64,000 bases of DNA from contig NC_079242.1 in assembly GCF_028009165.1 (NCBI RefSeq), positions 3,782,001 to 3,846,000 on the forward strand, in the 5' to 3' direction. Made by a program: the position numbers and the translations under genes. This DNA is from Akanthomyces muscarius. Its lineage: Eukaryota > Ascomycota > Sordariomycetes > Hypocreales > Cordycipitaceae. Each line of letters begins with the position of its first letter. Positions within the stretch are counted from its first letter, which is position 1. The notes below the pieces were generated by a model. That model saw only the letters and a program-made list of their open reading frames with translations. It made no database searches and had not been told where the DNA came from. This document shows, in pieces, positions 13,816 to 25,605 of this stretch.

Positions 13816-15334
13816 AAGTCCCACGCGGCCTGTCGACTGGTCCAGGCAAGCTGGCATCTCGCTGCAGCTCCCCTGTTTTCATCTGCATCTTTATGCGCTG
13901 TTTGAGTTCCTATTGTAAAAGATAAAAGGTCATGGAAAAAACTACTTGTCATCAATTCAGCTGGCGTCTTTGGAGACTGGGCATTGTGGGTTAATTTCGG
14001 GGCCCTTTTTGCATTATTATCGGTCGTTTGAGAGTCGCTTTGGTTAGACTTGTGCACTGGCGTTCTCAGTCGGCGCAAGCTGAGCGTTAGCACTTGTTAC
14101 GCAGAGACTCTGGAAGACTAGAGATAGACTACACGATACACCGGCGTTCTTTGGGAAATTTGTATTCAATAAAAGTCGAATAAACACGCATGACGAAACA
14201 TTTCCAAGAATTTCTTTAATTCATGCTTTACCATTCCATTGTCGTGTAATTTCGCACATGCGGCTCACTTTGCTTGTAGTCGTCTATCTCAGCTGCACCA
14301 AACTGCACCTGGACCCAGAGGCCCCAGCCACCTCACTTTCACATCGACACTCCTGGACGACTTCCTCATTACACTGCTACGGCGATTGCTTCAGCCTTGC
14401 AAGCCCATTCTTTAATTGTGATTATTGGAGGACCGCCTTATTCGACACGACGCCATTTACATACTCCAGCGCTTATTACTGTGGGCACCAAAGAAGCCAT
14501 CGCCGTTGATCCCGTCGCGGGACGAGCCGATGCTAGCCTCCTGCTCTTGGCCTACCTATTGGTGCTCGATCATAGGTCAGCGACTCGAGCCTCAATCTAC
14601 GGAGTCACGGATACTTGGATGCTTGCGAGGGTCGTCGCATTGTTTTCCTTCGATGATCCTGGTTAGCAAATTCTAGGCTGAGCAAGGAGCAAACACCTGC
14701 TCTGGATACCCTCAGTGTCAACCTGTCTGATAATCCTGTACAACGCCCGTTTGCGAATACTGCCTTTATTGCACCTTGCCTGTTTGGAATCTCCGAATAT
14801 TTCTACAACTTTATTTTGTCGAGCTTTGTTCCATATTTCCTGGTAGGTATCTCCTCTCGTTGCTGTTGGTAATCGCTTCGCTTCCAGCAGCCACCATCAC
14901 ATCGTCCTGCTGCAAAAGCATTCTAAATATCCGGCAAGTGCTGGTTTATATAATCTACTACCGCGGGTGGCACTTCCATGTTCGCTCTTCTGGCGGTCAG
15001 TTACTGCAGCGTACCGTTGGTAAACAGCTGCCAGCTGCCACGTGCAGACACATATCACACACCTCCCAGCACCTCCCTCTTCTCTCCCACCTCTCTCCTC
15101 TACACCGCATCAGCACAGCTGCTACGAACCAACTATTTTCTTATCCAATCAACCCAATCCGATCTTTTTCATCCTTCTCTTAAATCTTTCCCTTCATCGC
15201 CTAACGTTCTCTTACCTGCAGCTCCAATTCAACCCGCATCACCCAACTTTCGTCCATTGCCCTGCACCAACTTCAAGTACCGATTCCTTCATGGTTCAGT
15301 CTCTCTTGATTTATTAACAGCTATTTACAGAATC
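13816..15334. other. Intergenic, 3' flank of PQ-loop gene and leader of next gene
   Basis: No supported gene. The last 280 bp before 15335 are C/T-rich with few G residues, which is typical of a fungal promoter and 5' UTR. Short open frames around 14258-14670 begin with a hydrophobic stretch but match nothing I know. Confidence 0.6.
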
Positions 15335-16718
15335 ATGGCACCTTCAGCTGCCAAAGCCAACTACAAGTCCTACGAGGCACAAGCTCGTCTGGTTCGCGCC
15401 ATCGTCGCAGCCCATCCTACCACCAAATGGAACTACAAAGGTAATACATCTACTTTTTGCACTCTACTCTCTTTACATCTTTGCATGAACTAGCTTCTTG
15501 TCTGTGTCGATTGCGTCTTGAACGAAAAACGAGGTGGATAGTGATTGACTGTTGCTCGGCAGAGATTGCTGCCTGCTACGGCTCAGACATGACCGAGCAT
15601 GCCCTCAACCACCGCTTCAGGTACATCCGGGCGCACAGCGAGGTCATCATTGAAGGACGCAAAGCCAATCTCGACGTCAAGAACCTGACGACGGACGAGT
15701 CCTCTTTGCCCAAGACTGTCGGTGGTGTCGACAAGAACAGTACGCGGCAACACTTTCTTACTCTCAACTGCGACCGCTCCTCGAGCCGCCATCTCAACAT
15801 ACATTTCAACTCAACATTTCAAAGATCCAAAGGCTAATATGAAGTTTCACAGACATTGCAAAGTACTTTGGCCAGTCGACGGCCGATGGCATTCAGTTCC
15901 AGTTCCGAGCCATCAAGCAGGACGCCAACAAGATGCGCGCCACGGCCGACAGCGGCGGCGACCCGTCCACCTGTCTCGATCTAGGCGCCGGCAGCAACGC
16001 CCCTTCCTTTACGCCCAACACAACACCCAAGACGCCTCGCTCACGCAACTTTGCCACACCAACCACCGGCGGCGGCACCACCGGCGCTCCCAGCACCAAG
16101 CGAGGCCGCGCCCCGACCACCGTCGTCAAGATAGAATCGGACGACGACGACGACTCGGAGTCGACGCACAACTGGAGTGAGATGGAAGCCACCCCCTCCA
16201 AGCGTCCTCGCAAGCTCGCCGGCGCTGGTGCCGCAGCGACCCCGGGCCAGAAGAACAGGACGCCGTCGCGCCTCGCCGCCGCCAGAGCCAGCGCTACCAT
16301 CGCTGACACCTCGGCCCAGCTCCAGACGAGCGAGTCTGAAGCCGAGGCACCCCAGAGCTCCTTTGGGATCAAGAGCGAGTTTCCCACTCATACTCGCAAC
16401 GGCATGAGCAACGGTGCTCGACCATCGTCTGCCTTTGCCATCGCGTCCGTCCCGGCCCGCCCTCTGATGCAGCCGCAGCAGCCGCAGCAGCGTGCCGCCC
16501 CTTCGCTCTTTGGCAGCGTCCCTACCTTTGAGCAGCCCGCGCCTGAGTCGCAGCCCTCGCCTTCGCCTTCGCCATCCCTGTTTGCTGGAAGCGACGCTTT
16601 TAGAAAGACGGGCAGAGATGCGTTTGTTGGCAGCAACGGTGACGATGTCGGCTTTGACACCCCGGCGGCTGACAGCGCGTACTGGGACGACGACGACCCC
16701 GTCGAAGGTGAGATCTAG
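15335..16718 (+). CDS. Hypothetical nuclear protein with N-terminal helix-turn-helix-like region
   Basis: Three exons (15335-15440, 15563-15739, 15853-16718) join in phase to give 382 residues. Residues 1 to about 100 look folded: Lys/Arg-rich helices with Trp, Tyr and Phe at regular spacing, a pattern seen in the short Myb- or winged-helix-like heads of many Pezizomycotina proteins. The remaining 280 residues are disordered, rich in Ser, Thr, Pro and Ala, with basic clusters (SKRPRK near residue 185), an acidic run of six aspartates and Pro/Gln repeats. This composition suggests a nuclear, chromatin- or transcription-related protein. I do not recognise a named family, and the function is unknown. 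The leader is strongly pyrimidine-rich. Confidence 0.8.
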
Positions 16719-17406
16719 ACTGTCACCGAGTTTTGCCTCCCCCAAGAAAAAGAAACCAGGAACTTGGTAGACTTTTGTTCTTTTACTATTCTGCATCCTT
16801 TGTGTTGCATTTTATACCCCATACTATTTGCGTTTCTTGAGATCTCGCTTCTCATTGTCTGTCCTTTTCTTTTCTGTTCTTGCTCATGTTGATTTCTCTT
16901 CTTCTTTGCTATATATACCGGGCTCAGATATTCGGGCATTATTTCTCTTGCTTTTTCTCTCCTGTCGATTCAGAATTTCTTTTTCTTTTGCAACAGACGA
17001 TGAATTTGGTTCCTTTTTATTCGGAAATGAAGGCGGGAACAAACGCCAGGGATTGGATTATTCATAACGAAACACGGAAAATGGATACGGTTTAGATAGT
17101 TTCTTAAGAGAGCAATGAGGCCAGACAAGGTATGGCACAAGGAAAATAAAGCAAATTTGGTTGTTTTAAAGACAAGACACGTCTGCTTCAGACAGTATAC
17201 TTCCGCGTGATGAATGTTGTATTGCATTCGTAAAAATACTTGTTAAATATATGCCTCCTCAAACGGGAGCGGCCTCTTGTGCCCCTTTACTCAGCCTTTG
17301 TACAGGTTCTTTTGGTATCTCTTATCATTGCTCAATCCATGCATCATCGTCAACATCATATTCTCTCAACACCCCCATTCCATGACTATCAAGGCAGGAT
17401 GGAAAT
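16719..17406. other. Convergent 3' flanks
   Basis: The two neighbouring genes end toward each other here. The DNA is T-rich on the + strand, as expected of 3' UTRs, and no gene is seen. Confidence 0.6.
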
Positions 17407-19434
17407 CTACGCAAGCAAGAGATCCCACAGAGCCTGCTGGTCCACAAAGTCGTGGTGAATGACATTGACCAGCCAGTAGTCGTCGCGGATGCCGCCGAGC
17501 AGCGTTGCGCTGGGCGAGCCCTTGCCGTAGACGCGCGACCACTCGTCCCAGATGCCAAAGGCCTCCTCGCACCACGCGCGGAACGAGACCTCTTCGATAA
17601 TCGTCGGCGTCACAATCTCCTTGCCGGGAAAGACGCCCCACGTCACGGCGTTTGTGCTGCTGGTCGTCGTCGTGGCTGCTGCTGTTGCGCTACTTGCATT
17701 GTCGGAGCTGACAAAGTCGCCCTTGGCGTTGGCGGCGTAGAAGCACACTACCTCGCGGACGCCAGGCCGCTGCAGCTTCTCCTTGAGCGCCGCCCAGTCG
17801 GCCGAGGACAGGAAGAACTCGAGAAAGGCCTTTTGGAAGACGAAGCCGTTGGCGGGGCCCCAGCCAAAGGTGGCGTCGCTGGAGCGCGTGCTGTTGACGG
17901 CGGGCTGCGAGGCGACGGTCCACCAGCCCTTTGCGTTGAGGGCGGCGAGGTGCGGCGTGATGGTGCTCGACTCGGCGAGCAGCTCCTCCTCGCTCCACGG
18001 CAGAGCGGCGAGCTCGCCGCGGACGTGGCGCACAAACATGTCGTCAATGTCCTGCTTGGTGGCCGGGTGGCCCCAGAGGCGGACGGCCTGCGTGACCGAC
18101 ATGTGCAGGCTGACGCCGTAGCCGTCAATCTCGCCGTACGCGGGCGAGCGCGAGTCGCCGAAGCGGCCGTTGGGAAAGTCGTCCCACGTGGCCTCACGGC
18201 CGAGCGCGCCCTCGCCCTCAGAGATGGCAAGCGTGTTGGCGCGGGAGTTGAGCGGCTCGGCGAGCGCACCGGCCTCGGCGCCGGTGGCTTCCCACTCCGG
18301 GTTGGTGCGCCGCCCGCTGCTGGCGATGACGCGATTATGCGGGTCGGAGCCAACGGAGGAGTGGCGCCGCGAGGAGCGCGAGTGGCTGCGCGGACGCGGA
18401 ATGGCGTGGCCGTTGACCTGCAAGAAGGGCGCCGAGGTCGGGCCGCCATCGACAATGGCCTCCTCGGCGGCGGGCTCGTCGGGGATGAGGTTGGTGCGCT
18501 CGAGGATAAAGGTGACAGCTTTCTCAAGGTTGAGGGTGTAGAAATGGAAACCCTTGGGGCCGGAGGTCTTGCTCTTGACGGTGCGAACCTGCTCGACGAG
18601 CTCGCTGAGGATGTCGACGCCGATGGCCTTGACACGCTCGTCGTCTCCCTTGACGGCAGTCAGGCGTTCGAGGATGGCGGGCGGCATGGCTGCGTGGCTT
18701 AGCTTGGCCGTGCGCTTGATCATGGCGAAGCTCTGGATGGGCATCAGGCCGGGCATGATGGGGATGGTCTTGAAGGCACCGCTCGGGTGCTGTCGCAGCG
18801 TCGCCTCAAACTTTTCGTACGCGTCGATATCGAAGAAGAGTTGAGTCATGATGAAGTCGGCGCCCGCCTGCACCTTGTCGACGAGGTACGGCAGATCGTG
18901 CTCCAAAGACTGTCCCAGCGGGTGACTCTCGTCGGCGTGGCCCTCGGGATACGCAGCGACGCCAACGCAAAAGTAGTCGCCGTGCTTTTTGCGAATGTAC
19001 TTGACCAAGTCAATGGCCCAGACGAAGTCCTCCCCGGCCTCATTGTCCTCCTCCTCGTCCTCGGCGGTGCGGTACTCTTCCTTGCGCGGGGGATCGCCGC
19101 GCAGGGCCAGAATGTTGCGGATGCCGAGGGCTTTGGCGTCGTCGAGGGCCTTGTCGATGAGCTTGCGGCTCATGTTGGTGCAGGTGAGGTGCAGGCACGT
19201 CGTCATGCCGAGCTCGCGCTGACACAGCTCGGCTAGCTCGAGCGACTTGTCGGCCGTCGAGCCGCCGGCGCCCCAGGTGACGTTGACAAAGAGCGGGCGC
19301 AGTCCTTGCTCCATGCGATGCAACCGGTCGCGCAGGTTGGAGAAGCCCATGGCGGTCTTGGGCGGGAAGAACTCGAGCGAAAAGTACTCCCCGTCGGCCG
19401 GCAGAGCGGCAATCTTGTCGGTAATCTTTTCCAT
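17407..19434 (-). CDS. MET12: Methylenetetrahydrofolate reductase, Met12 type
   Basis: An intronless frame of 675 residues. The enzyme reduces 5,10-methylene-THF to 5-methyl-THF, the methyl donor for methionine synthesis, in the cytosol. Residues 1 to about 310 form the FAD-binding catalytic barrel: the active-site Glu lies in LEFFPPKT (21-27), followed by FVNVTWGAGG, LALRGDPP and FIMTQLFFD. After a Ser/Arg-rich linker (about 340-400) comes the C-terminal regulatory domain with ATWDDFPNGRFGDSRSPAYG and the closing WGVFPG and HHDFVDQ motifs. Yeast has two paralogues, Met12 and Met13; the FFPPKT start and the WGAGGSTA run match Met12 (S. pombe Met11) better. The gene is head-to-head with the mitochondrial leucyl-tRNA synthetase, about 820 bp apart. 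Confidence 0.95.
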   Translation of the reverse strand: MEKITDKIAALPADGEYFSLEFFPPKTAMGFSNLRDRLHRMEQGLRPLFVNVTWGAGGSTADKSLELAELCQRELGMTTCLHLTCTNMSRKLIDKALDDAKALGIRNILALRGDPPRKEEYRTAEDEEEDNEAGEDFVWAIDLVKYIRKKHGDYFCVGVAAYPEGHADESHPLGQSLEHDLPYLVDKVQAGADFIMTQLFFDIDAYEKFEATLRQHPSGAFKTIPIMPGLMPIQSFAMIKRTAKLSHAAMPPAILERLTAVKGDDERVKAIGVDILSELVEQVRTVKSKTSGPKGFHFYTLNLEKAVTFILERTNLIPDEPAAEEAIVDGGPTSAPFLQVNGHAIPRPRSHSRSSRRHSSVGSDPHNRVIASSGRRTNPEWEATGAEAGALAEPLNSRANTLAISEGEGALGREATWDDFPNGRFGDSRSPAYGEIDGYGVSLHMSVTQAVRLWGHPATKQDIDDMFVRHVRGELAALPWSEEELLAESSTITPHLAALNAKGWWTVASQPAVNSTRSSDATFGWGPANGFVFQKAFLEFFLSSADWAALKEKLQRPGVREVVCFYAANAKGDFVSSDNASSATAAATTTTSSTNAVTWGVFPGKEIVTPTIIEEVSFRAWCEEAFGIWDEWSRVYGKGSPSATLLGGIRDDYWLVNVIHHDFVDQQALWDLLLA

Positions 19435-20258
19435 GTCGATTCGATCGAGTTACTCGATGAGTCGGGCTTATAGAAAGGAAAGTTGGTGACGATGTGCTGT
19501 CGTCGACGGGCGTGTCGTCGTTTGCCGTCGATGGTGGGGTTGATCGCAGCGACCGAAAGCGGAAGGCGACAGCAGCGCTAGAAGCTTCGGGTCGGGTCGT
19601 CGGCTTCACGCGCGTGCGTTGTTCGAAGAGATGGAAGTGCACTGTAGGAATGAGAGAGGAAATAGGAGACCAAGGGGTATAATCTGAACGAATTGAATGC
19701 GGAACCCCTCAATCGGCAGGCCAGAGGGAAAGCCGAAGGTAAGCCAAAAGGGCCGCCTGAACTTTTTTGAGCCCCACGCGGGGACAGTTTTTGGCGGGGT
19801 TGGAGGAAAATGTTGATAATAATTAGCGGCCTCGTTGGTTGGATTAGGGGAGCACGGGGAGCACGGGGAGCTTGGGAAGCAAAAGGCCATGGCTAGATTA
19901 TTGCGCAATACCTTGCCTCTCGCCTGAGTTGTCACAGCGCTACAGTACCTACAGAGTACTTTGCCACACGGCGGGGACGTGGTAGCGGTCTTGAGCGCTG
20001 TCGCGAGTCACCTGAGCGGTGCCGGAGCGCGGAACAGCGGCGCTCTTTAGCGATCACGCGTTTCCTTTCAAGCTGTGCCACAGCGCCACCAGCCGCTGTA
20101 GCTCCAGCCACACCACACCAAGCCCTGTCAGGAACGCCAACATTTGCTTGAGCTCTGATTCCCATTACCCATCGGCATCGCATTCGTTTAGCTGCCATCT
20201 GTCTTCGTGTTCCACAGACAAGCGCTTCCCTATCGCCGATGCGCATCATGGTAACATC
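19435..20258. promoter_or_regulatory. Shared upstream region of MET12 and mitochondrial LeuRS genes
   Basis: 824 bp separates the start codons of two divergent genes, so both promoters must lie here. I see no clear TATA box or palindromic operator. The frame of the LeuRS gene is open upstream of its ATG but reads as low-complexity leader. Confidence 0.6.
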
Positions 20259-23196
20259 ATGATAGAGACTTTCTACACAAGGCAGCTCCCTGCGCGGGCA
20301 GCTCTCCGGCTTCGGTCGCGCATTGCCTGCTCTCACCAGTCACTACTAGTCAGCACCCAATCGAGCATCACCAAGACGTCCGACATTCGCGCATTCCCCC
20401 AACTGCGGCGATGGTATAGCCTCGACCTCAAGTCAATCGATTCGAAGTGGCGCAAGAAGTGGCAAGATATTGCCGCCAAGGAGCCAACCCAGAAAGAGCG
20501 CGTCCAGCGCTCGAACAATGCCAAATACGTCCTTTCCATGTTCCCTTATCCCTCTGGGAACCTGCATCTCGGCCACTTGCGCGTATACGCAATTGCGGAT
20601 GTCGTTGCAAGATACCACGGGTTAAAAGGCCACGATGTGCTGCTTCCCATGGGGTGGGATGCTTTTGGCCTCCCAGCCGAAAACGCAGCTCTCGAGCGTG
20701 GCGTCCCTCCAGCTGGCTGGACACAAAGCAACATTGCCAAAATGAAGGAACAACTTGGCGTTATGAATGGCAGCTGGGACTGGAGCAATGTGAGTACTGT
20801 TGTCAACGCTGTAGACCTCTCCTGACAGTACATAGGAACTTGCCTCGTGTGACCCCGAATTCTACAAACATACCCAAAAGCTCTTCCTCATGCTCTACGA
20901 AAAGGGCCTTGCCTATCAAGCCGAAGCTGAGGTCAACTACGACCCCGTCGATAAAACAGTCTTGGCCAACGAGCAAGTTGACGCCAACGGCTTCTCCTGG
21001 CGCTCGGGTGCCAAGGTGGAGAAGAAGCTCCTCAAGCAGTGGTTTCTGCGAATTTCAGACTATCGCGAAGATCTGCTGCGCGAGCTAGATACGCTTGCCA
21101 AAGACGATGCATGGCCGGAGCATGTCCTCGCGCAGCAGCGCAATTGGCTTGGTAAATCTACCGGAGCTCTCATCAAGTTCCCGATCATGGCCATGGGTCA
21201 AGATATAGGTTCTGCTATTGAAGTCTTCACCACACGCCCGGACACTCTCTTTGGCGTGCAATACATTGCGCTTGCAGCCTCTCACCCGGTAGTCAACCAA
21301 CTTGCCGAGGCAGACCCCGAGCTGCGCGCATTCCTGGATACCCTTCCCGGCCTGCCAGCCGACTCCAAAGTGGGTTACGTCTTACCACAGCTTCGCGCTA
21401 TTAATCCTCTTGCCTACAACGACGATACCCCTGATGCCACCAAAGCGTCTCTGCCAGTCTTTGTCGCACCATATGTTCTTGGCGATTACGGCGAGGGCGC
21501 AGTCATGGGCGTTCCAGGCCACGATGTCCGAGACCACGCCTTTTGGAAGACGCACAACACCGAACAGCCTGTTAGGTATGTAATCGCAGAATCGCCCGAT
21601 GAGTCTACCGCCGTCATCCCGGCCGAGCCTTATGTGGAGCACGGCTTCATGACGGAGCACAGCGGACCTTTCAAGGGCAAATCCTCCAGAGATGCTGCTG
21701 AAGTCATGGTCAAGATGCTTAAAGCGGCCGACTTGGCCAGCACTGTGGAGAAATGGCGTCTTCGTGACTGGCTCATTAGCCGGCAGCGATACTGGGGAGC
21801 ACCAATTCCCATCATTCACTGCGACAGCTGTGGAAGTGTGCCTGTCCCAGAGGCAGATCTCCCTGTGAAACTTCCAGATGTGGAAAAACACTGGCAGACT
21901 GGCAAAGCCGGCAATGCGCTGGAGTCCTCTCCGGGTTTTGTCAACACCGAATGCCCAAAGTGCAAGGGACCGGCACATCGTGACACCGACACCATGGATA
22001 CGTTTGTGGACTCGAGTTGGTACTTTGCACGCTTTGTCGATCCTCACAACAGCAAAGACCTCTTCTCCCCCGAATCGACCAAGGCTCTGCCCGTTGACAT
22101 TTACATTGGAGGTGTCGAGCATGCAATTCTGCATCTCCTATACTCACGTTTCATCTTTAAATTCTTGGCAGGTACATCACTGATGCCTCAATACACCGAG
22201 GAAACAGCCGGTACCGCGGAGCCATTCAAACGCTTGATTACTCAGGGCATGGTCCATGGCAAGACGTTCATCGACCCGGCCAATGGCAAATTTTTGAAGC
22301 CAAACGAGATTGATCTACGCGACGCAGATCAGCCCAAGGTCGCAGCTACGGGCGGCCCCGTTGAGGTGCGCTACGAAAAAATGTCCAAATCCAAGCACAA
22401 CGGCGTGGACCCGACCGAGTTTACCGCCAAATATGGTGCTGATGCCACGCGAGCACATATGCTATTTCAGGCCCCCGTCGCCGATGAGCTAAAGTGGGAT
22501 GAGTCGAAGATTTCGGGCGTGACGCGCTGGTTGCAACGGCTGCACGACACTGTCGTCAAGATTGGAGCTGCTACGACCGCGCCGACGGAGACTGCCTTGG
22601 ACTATCTGCAGGCTATGCAGGCCAATATCGGCCAGGGGAAAGAAAGGGCCAAACAGCTCAACGCTGATATTCTTCTGTGGCGTGAGACGCAACGCATCAT
22701 TCAAAACACTACACGGGCATTCGATCAGGTGTACGCATTGAATGTCATTGTTTCGGACCTGATGACGCTCACAAACGCCCTCGCGGCATCTAAGGACGCC
22801 AGCACCACAATCAGGTGGCACGTGGCCGAGACCATGACGAGACTCATGGCGCCCGTCGTTCCGGCCGTCGCGGAAGAATGCTGGAGCGTGCTTCGTCCAT
22901 CGGCCGGGTCGCTGTTCCGGTCGGCGAGCTTTCCCAACGTCGACGGCACGCTGGAGCTTCTGAAGCCGCAGTCGCAGAAGAGCGTGATCCAGATCAACGG
23001 CAAGGTGCGCGGCAACCTGGAGCTGCCAGCGCCCGAGGGTGGTCTCGCTGGTGATGCGCTCAGGGACTGGATGGTGGAGCAGATCTTGGCGACGGAGGAA
23101 GGGCAGACGAAGTTTGGTCAGGGCCAGTACGATATCAGAAGGGCAAAGCGGGCGATTGCTGTGCAAAACGGCGCGCTGATTAACTTTGTCATGTAA
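20259..23196 (+). CDS. NAM2: Leucyl-tRNA synthetase, mitochondrial
   Basis: Two exons (20259-20789 and 20836-23196) are joined by a 46-bp intron with a GTGAGT donor and TAG acceptor, giving 963 residues. The enzyme charges mitochondrial tRNA-Leu; in some fungi the orthologue also helps splice mitochondrial group I introns. The first 50 residues are rich in Arg, Leu and Ala with almost no acidic residues, a typical mitochondrial presequence. Class I signatures are present: HLGH in the nucleotide site (103-106) and KMSKS (about 692-696). The editing domain and [12 protein letters not shown] lie between them, and the C-terminal anticodon-binding and NGKVRG segments follow. The bacterial-like domain order separates it from the cytosolic enzyme. 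The start was chosen as the first ATG that yields a presequence. Confidence 0.94.
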
Positions 23197-23416
23197 TAAC
23201 ATGTAGCATTTGTGTATTATTAGTCCGATGGGATGTGGTATTGGGCGCATGTCAGCATTATGTATTATAGAAACAAGAACTGGCACCGGAAGGGTCAGTC
23301 AAGACTACACGTCAACTCATTCATCATATATACAAGTTTGGTAGCTCGTGAAAGCACCTATTAATGGTGTTTGTATTTACAGTCCTGTATCACATATGTA
23401 CCACTTCAAGCACCAC

Positions 23417-24332
23417 TTAGTCCAGACGTCTCTCTTCGCCTGGTGGCAGCAAGCGTTCCGTCTCGTCCCCATGTCGCCCATTCCCGCTCTTCTTGCGGTA
23501 AATCACATAGTGCTGCAAGATGAACAGCACGTCGAAGAATATGCTAATCTGGCCGAGGCCAAACTTGACCGGGTTACTCGTGATGCCGCTCCAGTCGTGC
23601 TGGAGCCAGCTGTCGATCCCTTGCTGCGCGATGCTCAGCACGCCGCCCGTCAGGTCCAGCAGGATCTGCCAGATGCTCCAGCCCTCGGTGCTCTGGTTGC
23701 GGATGTTGGCGCGCAGCTGCGGCGCGTACTTGACGAGCGTCACGACGAGCTTGACGTAGCCGAGGGCGTAGACGACGTCGAGGTCGCACCAGTCGGCGGC
23801 GGGGTCGACGGCGTGACGGCCGCGCGCGACACCCACGATGAGGTAGGTGATGGAGACGCCGACGAGGGAGCCCGCGGTCAGGCCGACGGCGAAGCGGCTC
23901 GGGCGGGAGGCGGGGTTGCGGACGGGGAAGCGCCAGAGGGAGGTACCGACGAGGTACTGCGACACGGTGATGAGGGAGAGGACGAGACCGTGCAGCGCAA
24001 AGACGACGTCGTTGAACTGCACCGTCGGCGTGAGGCCGTTGTTGCGCGCGGCGTACTGGCGGCGCACGCCGGCGGAGTAGTACAGCGCGAGGTTGGAGGC
24101 AAAATAGGAGGAGAAGCCTGGGGGGGGGGGGGGGGTTAGCATCGAGAGAGACAAGAAGTAGAAGGGGGGTGTTGTTACCTAGGACGTTGAGAAAGGAAAA
24201 GTCGACGGTGGTGCCGGTCGTGGACCGCCGGCGGAAGTTGAGCAGCGCTTGCGGGTAAAACGACAAGCTCCAGAGGAGGAAATAGATCCAGCCAAAGACG
24301 GCGGACACGATATATAGGAAACCGTTGGCCAT
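23417..24332 (-). CDS. ERS1: Cystinosin-like PQ-loop transporter (Ers1 type)
   Basis: Two exons (24332-24179 and 24117-23417) join in phase to give 284 residues, close to the usual fungal length. Cystinosins export L-cystine from the lysosome or vacuole with protons; yeast Ers1 is in endosome and vacuole membranes. Visible are seven hydrophobic segments, the first PQ motif in [15 protein letters not shown] (26-28), which is the cystinosin hallmark, and a second PQ (about 184-185) in a KYAPQ context followed by NQSTEGWSI. The tail has an acidic/dileucine-like ETERLL, a possible vacuolar sorting signal. The intron contains a 15-bp G run on the + strand next to its acceptor. The upstream ATG 14 codons earlier is possible but gives no better N-terminus. 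Confidence 0.93.
24120..24134. repeat. Poly-G tract inside an intron
   Basis: A 15-bp G run (poly-C on the coding strand) forms the polypyrimidine part of the acceptor in the cystinosin-like gene. Confidence 0.85.
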
Positions 24333-25141
24333 GATGAGGGTTTTCTCGCTCAAAAAAATTGAAATCGTTGCCAAGGATCGGGTCGTACTGCAGGGCTGCA
24401 GGGCTGTGGGGAGGATGGAGGTTGTGTTTCTGATAGTACAATATTCCAGGAAAATTCAGCAATCTACCAAAAGAGTGCGAATGCGACGGGGGAGAGATTA
24501 TGCCGCGAGGAACAAAACAAAGAGAGCGCAGTGGCTTGAGGGGAGGAAAGCCTGATGTTTGAAGGCGAAGGAGTGTTTTGGAGGAGAGACATGCGGGCGC
24601 CGAAAAGGTGTCGCGATCCGGTGACGAAATGACGGGAGCGATTCCGTCTCGTGTAGCGTACCCCGGTGACCGGCGCTCGGGTTGGGCTAATTAATAAGCC
24701 CACTACGCCGAGCGCCGGGCCGTATTCTGGGGTGGCTGCTTGTTAATATTAGTCTTCAACACATTTTATCTAGATACTTGGGTTCTTGCATTTAAATCGA
24801 GTCGGCATGGTGCTGAGTCGTCGAGATGTCGAGTTAAACACGTGTTGAGACAGCTATTGTGCCAGGGAACGAATGATGACGTGCGCCTACTTACAACTTC
24901 ACAGGAGAAGAAGAAATGAAAAACGGTTACACAGGATAGCAGGATACAATTATTCGCTGTTGCTCTACTTTTTGGTCCTGTGTTCGTTACTCTGTGGTGC
25001 GTAAGCAGATGCATGTGCCACACCCAGCCACCACAGTTCATCAGTTCCGTCTCGATTTATTTCTCTTATACAGATCGCAAATGACAAAAGGATGAAACTA
25101 AAGGAAATAAAAATGCAACAAAAACGAAAAAAAATGAAGAC

Positions 25142-25164
25142 AGCAGAGTGGGAACCGTTCGAGT
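25142..25164 (-). other. Possible relic of a tRNA-Ser 5'-half trailer
   Basis: The minus strand reads ACTCGAA, then TTCCC, then CTCTGCT, then a T run. This matches 19 of 23 positions of 33645-33667, the end of the 5' half and the trailer of the tRNA-Ser locus. The upstream D-arm is not well conserved, and no T-arm lies nearby, so at best this is a relic. Confidence 0.3.
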
Positions 25165-25605
25165 CTCACCCGTTTTCGGCCTGATTGCTGGTCTGTACGA
25201 AAAGGGTCTTTTACCTGGAGAGCGCTGTAGCAATGCACTGAAGAGCGCTGCAACAAGGCACTAAAGAGCACTATAACTAGTGCCTAAGAGAGTTCGCACT
25301 CGCACTGTAAGTAGGGCACCTACTCTAGTAGGGTTGCGATGCGGGCTGCCAACAAAACCAACTTGTAGGATAAAGGTATTACGAGCTTCAAAGGCGATAG
25401 ATACACAAAGGGGAAGATGATTAAATTAATGGCATCTATGGGTAATATATAAGCCTAACTACATCTACATTTGATGCGTCTCTGCGTTGGCTTCTAAATA
25501 GAATTACCAGGCAACACCACGAGGAGGTGCAGAGTCCGACTTCGTCACCCAAAAAAAAAAAAAAATCTTGACGCATCGCAAATGGAACAGCCGTCGCTTC
25601 AGCGG

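Noticed and set aside
14258..14666. Short frames with hydrophobic starts, possible small secreted protein
   Set aside because: Two overlapping frames of equal quality, no cysteine pattern, no supporting intron or homology; could be a decayed fragment.
17452..18702. 416-codon open frame on the + strand
   Set aside because: Antisense shadow of the MTHFR gene, which has strong family motifs on the other strand.
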